DNA from: Carettochelys insculpta
Taxonomy: Eukaryota > Chordata > Testudines > Carettochelyidae
NCBI RefSeq assembly: GCF_033958435.1
Contig: NC_134161.1
Coordinates: 15,004,001 to 15,068,000, forward strand
DNA: 64,000 nt
Direction: 5' to 3'
The translations under genes and the position numbers were made by a program. The notes below the pieces were generated by a model. The model did no database searches. It saw nothing but the letters and a program-made list of their open reading frames with translations, and was not told where the DNA came from. Shown one piece after another: positions 55,371 through 64,000 of the stretch (positions are counted from its first letter, which is position 1; each line of letters begins with the position of its first letter).

Positions 55371-56965
55371 GTACATATCTTCCTACTCATTTTGATCTTT
55401 ACTAGAAGGATGGCATTGTGGTATAAGGGTCAGGACAAGAGCTGAGTGGGAATTTTTTACCTAAATTTATTTTTTAAAATAAGCTATTAATCAACACTTA
55501 TTTTGGACATCTTTTCCAACTTGGTAAAATGTTGAAATGAAAGTTCTGAAATTGTCTTAAGGTCCTTTTTCCAACACATTCAAAATGAAAACCTTAGTGA
55601 TGAAACCTTATGATACATAGTGAGATGAGTTTTTTGTTTTGAAATTTAATTTATACAACAAAGTTTTTTTTAAAAAGAAATAAAGGTCAAAACAGAGAAG
55701 AAAAATATTTTGATTGTCCCAAACCAAAGAAAGAACTGTGGGATTTTTGGTTCTCCACATTTTTCAGCATTCCTTCACAGTTCAGGATGAGGACATTTTT
55801 AAAAATGTTGAACATTCTTCTGAGATAGAAAAACCATCTCTTCCTCAGCTGGCTGTAATGCAGACTTCTTCTGTAATCCCATGAAAGACATTTAACATTT
55901 GGTGATCTACAGGCTTTCTATTGCTCCCATCACCATAGCATCTAAGTGTCATCAAGGAAACTACATTTAACTGTCCCTTATCTTTAGAGACACACAAATG
56001 GTTGGGTAAAACAAGAGTACTTTATGGTTGTGAGTCAAAACATGGGAAACTCCACTTTTCTATGGTTTATGACCCAAAATCAGATAAAATATTCCTGTTT
56101 TGTCTGCTCCTGAACCCTTCAAAGGTTCTCCTGGAGCCTCTGGGAAGTGAAATATTCATGTTTTGCACAACTATAATGATTATTTGTGTACACAAAGGCC
56201 ACAGTTCAAGAGTTTAAATTTGTGCCCAAGCCACATCAAAGAGTACAAGTTGACAGCAACTAAATCAATATTCTTTCCTTCCCTCCCAACCCTATAAACC
56301 CAACAGCACTTACAGCAATTCCAAGAAAGACAGAGCATGCTAGGACAGATGTAGTCCAGTTCTGATGTGCTAAGCTTTGCTAAAAGCCTTAAAAATCAAT
56401 GAACTCAGCCTTGAAGGCATGGCCAGAAACCAGCCTCTGAGCCACATGATGACCCCCAGGCAACCTGCTGAAGTGGCAGTGTGGTTTCTGTCTCATTTTA
56501 CGCGTGAATCTTTGCAATGTGCCATTATTGGTTTTCTAAGCAAGAAGTTCGGCCCAACAAACTAAAAGCACCAACAAATGCCAGTGTGAGGACATCTACT
56601 ACCCCAAGGTAGCAGGGTTCAGTAGGCTAATTTTCCCAGTGCTGAGTAGAAATAAGTGTGTACAATTGGGTACTTAATTTGCACCACACAGTTACGGTGA
56701 GTGAGCATGGAAATTACCATTTGGAGACCTATGGCTCTATTCTGGTCTCACTTGCTGTGTAAGTCTGAAGACAGTGGAGTTACCCTGAGGCAATGAAGGT
56801 CATGGACACTTTGCATGAAGCTGACTTAGAGAAAAGCTGGTCAATTCTGTTGTCACTGTCACGTACTTCTGTGTTGTGTGGTGTCTAATGGGAAATGGAT
56901 GCTTGGTCCTAAGCTGCAGATAACACCAGATAAACCGTTCTCGGGGGCTTGCATGGTAAATGATC
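55371..56965. other. Gene-free AT-rich stretch
   Basis: Unique-looking AT-rich DNA (55450-56000 especially). No gene or element termini seen. A 71-codon frame at 56002-56217 is unrecognised. Confidence 0.45.
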
Positions 56966-56969
56966 TCAG

Positions 56970-57172
56970 AGCAGGGATCGTGTTAGTCTGTAATGTCACA
57001 AATAACAAGCGGTCTTTTAGCTCCTTGGAGATTCGCAAATGTGTAGCTTTTGTGGGCAAGACCCATTTCCTCAAAGGATTGGGATCAATTGCCCGAGGAA
57101 ACCAATCATCTAAGAATGTGGATCTTACACACAAAAGCTCAGGACCAACTACATTTGTTAGTCTCTAACAGG
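56970..57172 (-). mobile_element. PLE foldback copy 4, reversed orientation
   Basis: The left portion is the complement of a full tail: 'cgtgttagtctgtaatgtc' at the end, then 'cttttagctccttggaga', 'tgtgtagcttttgtgggc'. The right portion repeats a partial tail in plus orientation ('cacacaaaagctcaggacc', 'catttgttagtctctaaca'). Compared with copies 1-3 the whole unit is flipped. Core residues have drifted (TTGAGGA and AAAA instead of CTGANGA and GAAA), and no target duplication was found. Confidence 0.5.
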
Positions 57173-59137
57173 GTTCTACAGGGTTGCTTGTTCTCAGGAG
57201 GACTGGCCTGGTTAAATCGGGATTCATCGTACCAAATTTTCTGTGAGTCCCTATTCCTAAAGAGTCTGCAGGTCAGCAAGATCGGAGGAACACTCAAAAT
57301 AGGGGTGTGTTTAACCAGCAGGAACCTCTGCTCCCTTGTCAGAGGCCCCTATCCCTGCCCTGTCCAGCATCAATGCCCAGTGTGAAGGGCAGGCACCAGA
57401 AACTCTCTTGAAGCTATGTGAGAAGCACAAAATGCAGCACCATTGCCAGTTCTTACGCACCCATGACTGACCTCCTTCACCTCACAATTAAGATCTGCAC
57501 AATGATTCTACTCTGATGGTTTCACCCGGAAGTGCACATGTTTTTTGTGGGCAGGTTGGGCCCTATGCAGCATGGGCTAAGGATATTGCAGTTTCTTTGA
57601 CGGTCGCATGTAGCTGAATGATGACGCATGTAAGCCTGGCGGGAGAGATTACCTTAATGGTGAAATCCACTGTGCCCACAGTTGTCCATGCACCACTTAC
57701 CATGGACTCGATTATCCAGTTGCCTAACAGGGCTCCACGATAGTCAGGCTTGGAGGGGCAGGTGTGAGTCACAGCCAGCTGTCTGTGCAGCTGTACTGGA
57801 AAAGTAACATGCAGCTCCTGAGAGGAGGAAGTGGCACTGCCATGTCTAAAAAAGGTGTCCCAGCTAACCCAGGTCCTAGCGGAGCAGGTGGGAGCAGGAA
57901 TCTGACAGTGCAGCAGGCAGCACAGTTACTCAGTCAAGGACAACTGCAGGGACACCAGTGAATGTCACTCGAGAGATGGCCACCAACAGTACCTGCCAGC
58001 TCACATGAACCCTTCAGCCTTCACCTTCCTCCTGCAGTGGATGCTAGAAGTGACTGACTTAATCTAAGCATGCGGCTGGAGCGAACGGAACAATGCCACG
58101 TTCGATACTGATGGGGGAACAACACCTGGTGCTCCATTAGAGTACACAAAGCAGCAACGTAACCAGAATAGCAAAACAAGGACATTTACAGGGAAAACAC
58201 TCTGAATTACATGAAAGCCTTTTATCCAGATTCTGGGTTTTGGAACTAAATTCTTAGCAGCCATTTAGAGAAGGGGATACACAGTTTATGAGAACCACAA
58301 GCTTGTAAACACAGGACACGTCCCTTATAAATTCTTAATTCCCCTCCAAACAAATCAGCTACAAGTGCATCAGCTGAAACCAGTAGACTCCAGACCAATC
58401 GCATTTATCTTTCATGCCATTTTGGAGGACATAGCAGTGACAGCCACCATGTGGAACTGGGGCCTGTCACTTCTTCTCAGTTCGTCCGAGAGCGAGGGAG
58501 GAGTTGCTGAGCAAAATCCATCGTAAACTGTTATCTTCTACATGCATCTCCCAGATTAAATGGCACTTAATGGACTAATGAGCAACTAGAAGCAACATAC
58601 AAGGAAACTTCATTAAACCTTGTTAAAAATGAATAAAATTCAGAATCAATTCCCATTAGTGAAGGCACTGATATTTTACCTGTCTTTGGGGAGTTTTATT
58701 ATGAATTCATGCATATACTGGCAATAATGCTGCCCATTTCTTCCCCCCACCCCACTTCTTTCTTCCTAATAAAAATGAGCAAGATGTAGGATTGGCTATG
58801 TCTTTCTCTCTCTTTTAAGCATTATATAAAATATTTAAACTACGTCTTTGGCTTCTTGTGGTCATGCCCTTATTGTGTCAAGTCAAGTTAGTTAAGTATA
58901 CAAATGAGAGTAAACAAAGGTGACAGATAAATGAAACACGTGGCTAACAGAGTGTGGAGGACCCCCCTGCCCCTGCATACAAGCCATCCATCGGCTACTT
59001 GAAAGCACAACCTCATGTTAAGGGATCTTGAAAAGAGAGAGATCTAGGCTTCAAAAAAAATTGCGTCCGATAGGACTACTTTCTCTCCCTCCAATCCCAG
59101 TTCGCTCTCCACCTGACATTGTCAAGTCCTATTTATG
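57173..59137. other. Gene-free stretch
   Basis: Nothing recognised as gene or element. 58550-58720 is AT-rich and unique-looking ('atggcacttaatggactaat'). Confidence 0.4.
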
Positions 59138-59403
59138 GGTACATCTTCACTATCCAGAAGATCGACCCAGTCTGGGTTTCTATTTCTCATGCCCAGGGGG
59201 ATGCACAAAATAGAACGATCAGGGGTTGACAACCCCTGTACTCCTCAATCTCACAAGGCATAAGGGAGGTCAAAGGGAGAGTTTCTCCTATCGGCCTCCC
59301 GCACTGAGGACAGCCAGGTACATTGATTCCAGATATGCAATTGCCAGAGCTGGAATTGAGTAGCTATAATCGACTGTAAGGTCTAGTATAGTCCTGGCCT
59401 AAG
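59138..59403. mobile_element. Turtle-type TIR element, decayed full length
   Basis: 'gggtacatcttcactatcca' at the left, 'gaagatcgacccagtctggg', 'agctataatcgactgtaag' and 'ggtctagtatagtcctggcc' plus 'taag' at the right. The order matches a familiar turtle element whose ends read 'gggta.gtcttcacta' and 'agtgtagaccaggcctaag'. The right end is mutated. The left half recurs at 24195-24290. Confidence 0.6.
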
Positions 59404-60324
59404 TGCTAAATGGACATTATCAAGAACTGAGCAGCTAGTGCCAACTAATCCCACAGTCATTATTAGCTAGCAATATTTCAAATATATTCACATCTAAAAG
59501 CCCCAGCCAGCTCTGGAACCTATCATGCTAGATGTTGTGTAAAGAACTTAAGTCTCAAAACACAAGGATGTTACACATGAATGAGACAAACTAACGGGAA
59601 TGTGGAGCACCAGCTAACCACAATTTCCCATTTATGTTTTTGTGTCTTATTGCTCATCTGTTGCAGCAGGGTCAGTGCCACTCCTGGGCCTCAGACATCT
59701 GTTCAGCCCACAGTCCCATGGTCTGGGGCCCACTTGCCCTGGCTGGAATTCAGGCTTCAGTCCCTTGGCTCAGCAGGCAGAGGGTATGAGCCCCTGGGTC
59801 CAACTCGGCTGAGTAACCGGTCCCTTCCAACTTCCCAGCTGAACCCTCATGGTAACAGGGTCTGTGTGCCCCAAACACTCCATGTGGGAGCTCCTCACCT
59901 CCCATGCTGTCTCTGACACTGTTGGTATTCTCCTCTATGCCTCTCTCCTCCTCTGTTCTAGTCTTTCCTCACTCCTCTCTCGCTCTCTTCCCCCACCGAA
60001 CGGGGAAGGATAATGATTCTAATTCAAAGAGAGCATCACTTTGACCCATTTGCATTCACTTGCAATGAACATGGGAGTGTTCAAACTTTACAAGCATGAT
60101 TGCACCTAGAAAGCAAACTTTGAACTGAAATATTTAATGCTGTTGCACTTCCAAACATAGCTGATTGAAAATGTTAAGCCACGCTGGTTAGTTACCTGAG
60201 AAATGCTATTTTTATCTGTTTGCTCATTGGATGTTTTATAATTAATGCAAATTAAAAACTAGCCTTGCAAGCACTGAGGACTTACCTAGAGGAGGAGTTG
60301 CTGCATGGCAAGCTGCTGTGTAAA
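59404..60324. other. Gene-free stretch with possible conserved block
   Basis: 60000-60260 is AT-rich, unique-looking, with a perfect octamer ATGCAAAT at 60245-60252 next to 'ataattaatgc'. No gene. A 111-codon plus frame at 59581-59916 is unrecognised. Confidence 0.35.
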
Positions 60325-60543
60325 TCTACAGTCAGCCTGCTAGCCCACCAGGCACAAAATGTCTGTCTGGATCCTGCTACCACACACAAAAAGTTTGTTA
60401 GCTTTGAACTACTCGGCTTTGAAATGAGAGTAAGTCAAGTGTGCACTGTGGACCTTTCAGCCCTCAGAGACAGTTAGTGCATGGCCCTAGTATGCTGTAG
60501 ATTTAAACTCACCTGCCCACAGGCTGTTTGTGTAGACAAGCCA
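60325..60543. mobile_element. Old TIR element
   Basis: 'tctacagtcagcctgctagc' on the left and 'ctgtttgtgtagacaagcc' on the right suggest another degraded 'tctacac' element. The interior 'tgcactgtggacctttcag' is compatible. Boundaries uncertain. Confidence 0.4.
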
Positions 60544-60659
60544 TGAACATGGTGTTTGGTATGCAATTCACCCGTAACATGACCTCTGATGGTCCAAAAG
60601 TAGCTATATAGGGAGAAGATCTTTGAAAACAGAGAAAGTCCTTTAATTTAGTGTAACCT

Positions 60660-61120
60660 CCAACAGACAGGCTCGAACCTCGGCAACTGAGTGGTGGAGC
60701 CTCTACAGCAGTGGTGTCCGAAAGCAATTCAGGGATCACCACACTTGTGGTTGTGTTCTGTCCCTATTTGCCACAGTCCTAGTCCTCCCCCAGAGCCAGG
60801 CCCCCTCATCAATGCCCTCCCCCAGAGACAGGCATCTCCAGCCCTCCTGCCTCGGGCAAACTGAATGTAGCAGCTCACGAGACCCACTGTCACAAGGCGC
60901 CATGCAAGCCATGCTGGGGCCTCAAGCCAGTGCCTGCTGGAGCCACCAGCGCCTGCTGGAGCCACTGCCACTGCTGCCACATACTAGTCCCACCAAGCTT
61001 GTCCCATAGGTGCAGCTCTAAGGAGCTGCATTTAAAGGCTCCGAGAGCTCCATGCAGCTCCAGAGCCCAGAATTGCCAGACCATGGCGTCCTGTTCACCA
61101 CAAGTGGAGAATGTATTGGA
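60660..61120. repeat. GC-rich repeat with hAT-like left end
   Basis: 'cagcagtggtgtccgaaagc' at 60707-60726 resembles the CAGTGGT...CC(A)AA end of hAT elements, followed by GC-rich 'cctgctggagccaccagcgcc'-type DNA that includes a local direct repeat ('gcctgctggagccac' twice, 60930-60965). A B-box complement ('ggctcgaacctcggc') lies just before it at about 60668-60682. No gene. Confidence 0.35.
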
Positions 61121-61438
61121 CATGGTAACTCTGCAGTTTGAGGTGAAAAACAGATGGCTCTCTGTTAAGGCTATAGAAGAGACTCATTCTTTCCCTATGT
61201 ATACGACCAGTGAACCACAAACCTAGGCGTGTGAGTTATATACTTTCTCTAGCTGAAAAAGTCCCTCCCAAAGCTTCAGAGACAGTTGAAATCCCAGAGA
61301 AGCCCCCACTTGTAATCACCAACAGGAAGACTCAAACCTGTGAGCTCTGGAATTTAGTTCAGGAGCCTCTGTTGTTGGAGCTAAAAGATAGCTGACTTTC
61401 AACTGAAGCGGTAGAGGAGTGTCTGTCTTTCTTTCCGT

Positions 61439-62020
61439 GGATACATCTACACTAGCAAGTTCTTTCAGAAAATCAGGCCCTTTTTCGAAAGAACAAGCAG
61501 AGCGTCCACACAAACAATGCACTCTTTCAATCCAAAATCAAAAGAATGTGGCTCTTCTTCCGGAAGCCCTCTTCAGCTCTTGTATCAGGAAAAGCACCTC
61601 CTTTTGAAAGCTTCTTTTGAAAAAAAGAATGTGTAGACACTATGTGGACCCTTTCTTCAAAAGAGCAATCCTCATGATGCTGGATGTTTTGATCTCTGGC
61701 CTGTTCTTTTGACATTGCTGTGGCTGTGTGGACCCTCTCTGCTAAAAGAGTGGATCAATCTTTTGATCAATTTTTGTGTGTGTGGACATGCTTTTTCGAA
61801 AGAAGATCTTCTGAAAGATCTCTTCTGGAACATCACCCTTCAAAAGATTGCTGTCGAATAGGCATTATTCCTCATGGAATGAGGTTTACCTATTTCAAAA
61901 TAAGATAACTGCTATTTCAAAATTATTTCGAAATAGCAGTTGCGTTCTGTAGACACTAGCAAAGTTATTTCAGAATAATGGGCGTTATTTCAGGATAACT
62001 TTGCTGTGTAGACCTACCCT
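61439..62020. mobile_element. Large 'tctacac/TTTCGAAA' composite TIR element
   Basis: Starts 'ggatacatctacactagc' and ends 'ctttgctgtgtagacctacc'. Inside are repeated 'ttttcgaaag', 'tttcttcaaaagag', 'cttcttttgaaaaaaag' and two further internal 'gtgtagacac' type sites (about 61630 and 61950), which suggests two elements joined or nested: a TTTCGAAAG-type copy (61439-61840) and a TTTCAAAATA-type copy (about 61850-62020). Non-coding. Confidence 0.6.
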
Positions 62021-63470
62021 TGGAGTCCTTAAATCAAGATCAAATTTCTTTCTAAAAGACGTGTTTTTTAAGAAGCTACTGGGCTCCATGCAGGAATCAC
62101 AAAGTGAAATATGTTCTACAGAGATCACATGAGAAAAGCATGTTCCCTTCTGGCATTAAAATCAATGAGATTTTTGTTTATATTAATATTGCAGCAGGGC
62201 CTGAAGGCTGCAGCCAGGTCAGTGTGGCATGTATAAATGTGACTGTAGATTCGATAATAGCATTTTCAACTTCCATTCACCCTCGGAGCATGAGCAAATT
62301 TGCAAATCATTTCAAATAGTGATGAATCTGTTTGAGATTTTCCTCCAATCTGTTTGCAGGCAATTTGCAAACAGAGAGCTTGGCAGCCCTGGCTGAATAT
62401 GTGATTTGCTGTGCATGATGTGACCAGCTACAATATTAACCATAGAGCTACATGGCTGAAAGACAATTCTGTAGGTCGTCTTTTTCCCTGTTCTTCATTC
62501 TTCTGGTGCTGTTCAATTTATCACAGTAGCCTCAAATTCCCCTGCACAGAGAAGACATCATTTTCTCCCGAAAGACCTTTCACTATATTTTCCGTACCAC
62601 TGCCCCTTTTCCCTACCACAGCTGGTATGTAAATTAGATCAATAACTTTGAAGGCAGAAATTGCAAATCAGTATCAGTAGACAGATCCTTAAGTTAGGTT
62701 GACCTGAAGAATGGAACAGATCTGAACCAGCGGGGGGCTAACAGAAATCCAGACATAGAGTGGATGGTTGTTGCTGTGTGGATGGACTTCTTGGCTACAG
62801 TCTCCTTTTTATTCTAGAATCTAAAGATGTCCCTGGTGTATGGGGTGTGTTCCAGTTCATAAACACCTTTCACTCCTCCTCCAAAGGGGATCTCTGAAAG
62901 CCACTTCAGCCTGTCTGAAGAGCACTATTTGAGCAGTAGGCACTCTTCTGACTTTTTCCCCAAGCTGTTTGTAAAGAGCAAGCAGTGTATACAAAGCTTT
63001 GACAGGAGTTCGCTATTGATTTCCCGTCAATCTAATGCTGCCTGCAGATTCCCAAGATTACTCTGTCTATAAAGGGAGGGCAGCAACCACTGGAGAGTTT
63101 CTATTTCAGATCTGAGCTGGGATTCCTGTAGCTGTGGTGCTTCACCTCCTTCAGCCCAGCAGCTGAGCTGTTCTAAATGGTCAGCCATATTAGCGACTGT
63201 CTGTTCTGTCAGAAGTTTCTTTGATAGTTGCATTTAGCTGAAGGAAATGGAGGAAGAACCTCTGCACTGTAACTCTGGTCAGGGCTCGGGGCCTCCTGTC
63301 CACTCTTCCATAAGATAAACCACTCGCAGACACTTTTGGAGAGGGATGTTGAGTGCTCAAAGGAAGAGGCAGCTACATCAGGACACAAGATATGTATGAG
63401 AATCAAGAGGAGGTTTCAGAGTGCATAGAATGACCTCCTACCCAGAAGTCCCTCACGTTACCTAGAGATG
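62021..63470. other. Gene-free stretch with possible conserved block
   Basis: 62100-62400 is unique-looking AT-rich DNA with 'gtttatattaatattgcagc' and 'ttgcaaatcatttcaaatag'. The remainder is unannotated; no gene seen. Confidence 0.35.
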
Positions 63471-63479
63471 GAATAGCAG

Positions 63480-63500
63480 GGGCAGCTGGGTGGACCTCTG

Positions 63501-63541
<41 letters not shown>

Positions 63542-63907
63542 GGGTCCATGACTGCGTCGCCCAAGGTCTGCGTGCCTATGGCTCTTCAGACCACGTGCTG
63601 TGCAGGCTGAGTGTGTCTGGGAGGGGCCCTTTAAGGGAGCGGCTAGCTGTTGCCCCGGAAGCGCTAGTCCGCCCTGTGACCCTGTCTGCAGCTGTGCCTG
63701 GCACCCCTATTTCAATGTGTGCTACTTTGGCGTGTAGACGTTCCCTCACGGCGCCTATTTCGATGTGGTGCTGCGCAACGTCGATGTTGAACATCAACGT
63801 TGCCAGCCCTGGAGGACGTGTAGACGTTATTCATCGAAATAGCCTAGTTCGATGTCGCCACATCGAAATAGGCTACTTCGATGTAGGGTTCACGTGTAGA
63901 CGTAGCC
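63480..63907. mobile_element. TTTCGATG foldback element, copy B, with (CTG)12
   Basis: From 63637 to 63907 it is the reverse complement of 32092-32352, including 'gcgcaacgtcgatgttgaac' and the 'atttcgatgtgg' and 'cttcgatgtagg' arms, and it ends 'cacgtgtagacgtagcc'. It retains the 'cggaagcgctagtccgcc' segment missing from copy A. It extends further left than copy A into GC-rich DNA with 'gcccaaggtctgcgtgcct' and a (CTG)12 tract. The left boundary is uncertain. A 142-codon plus frame starting with a leucine run is produced by the CTG tract and is not a gene. Confidence 0.6.
63505..63540. repeat. (CTG)12 trinucleotide repeat
   Basis: Twelve uninterrupted CTG units, 36 bp. In plus frame it encodes a leucine run that mimics a signal peptide. 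Likely unstable in length. Confidence 0.95.
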
Positions 63908-63908
63908 T

Positions 63909-64000
63909 TTGTGTATAGACCCGCTATTTCTAAATAAGCTAGTCCAGAAAATCCCTTCCAGAATAATTTATTCTGAAATAACACTGGTGTGTAGACATAA
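63909..64000. mobile_element. TIR element, cut by the window end
   Basis: 'tttgtgtatagacccgctat', 'ttctaaataagctagtcc', 'agaataatttattctgaaat' and 'aacactggtgtgtagacata'. It is short with inverted ends, directly adjacent to the previous foldback. It may be complete or cut by the window end. Confidence 0.5.

Noticed and set aside
63490..63918. 142-codon frame starting with a leucine run that looks like a signal peptide
   Set aside because: The leucines are translated (CTG)12 and the rest lies inside a foldback transposon whose other copy (32092-32352) is non-coding.
1..64000. CRISPR arrays, operons, tRNA or rRNA genes
   Set aside because: No regularly spaced short direct repeats with unique spacers, no bacterial gene organisation, and only decayed tRNA-like SINE boxes. 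The content is vertebrate.

Overview
The window looks like non-coding DNA from a turtle (Testudines), possibly a softshell turtle. This rests on recognising reptile repeats: CR1 LINEs, Penelope-like tails ending in 'actaacacggct', short transposons with 'tctacac...gtgtaga' ends rich in TTTCAAAATA/TTTCGAAATA, hAT- and pogo-type short elements, tRNA-derived SINEs and MIR-like SINEs. The species guess is weak; the turtle call is fairly strong. I could not support any intact protein-coding gene, rRNA, tRNA gene, CRISPR array or operon. Every long open frame is either inside a decayed retroelement, antisense to one, or unrecognisable.

Layout. 1-2.5 kb: DNA-transposon fragments, ending in an approximately 860-bp element that carries a broken Myb/SANT-like domain. 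2.5-11.3 kb: old unique DNA with Penelope-like (PLE) foldbacks at 3.2 and 10.3 kb, a hAT-like element at 3.6 kb and a CR1 tail at 7.6 kb. 11.3-12.2 kb: the best CR1 copy. 15.9-16.4 kb: a cluster of tRNA-SINE-like motifs. 17.2-17.9 and 21.0-22.3 kb: more CR1, one copy split by a PLE foldback with an 11-bp target duplication. 24-32 kb: TIR elements, two single-arm PLE tails and one foldback, and candidate conserved non-coding DNA. 32.1-33.7 kb: a TTTCGATG foldback, a second hAT-like copy and a 173-bp perfect-TA palindrome. 34.3-37.35 kb: a minus-strand APE-type LINE interrupted by a probable solo LTR. 39-45 kb: sparse old repeats. 45.2-47.1 kb: a dense run of TIR elements, one split by a second LINE fragment. 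50-55.4 kb: GC-rich repeats and pogo-like elements. 57-64 kb: another PLE foldback, several TIR elements and a (CTG)12 tract inside a relative of the 32.1-kb foldback.

Most interesting signal. The PLE tails carry a hammerhead-ribozyme-like core (CUGANGA, one extra A, stem II, GAA, a 2-3-bp stem III, then UH). In at least three loci the tails sit head-to-head as foldbacks between 10-13-bp direct repeats. At 10.36-10.47 kb two opposed cores are preserved on opposite strands. Hammerheads in Penelope-like elements are known in general; what merits checking is whether this paired, inverted turtle arrangement is active or described.

The rest of the window is ageing intergenic or intronic sequence, with a few AT-rich blocks that look like conserved non-coding elements but cannot be confirmed without alignment.
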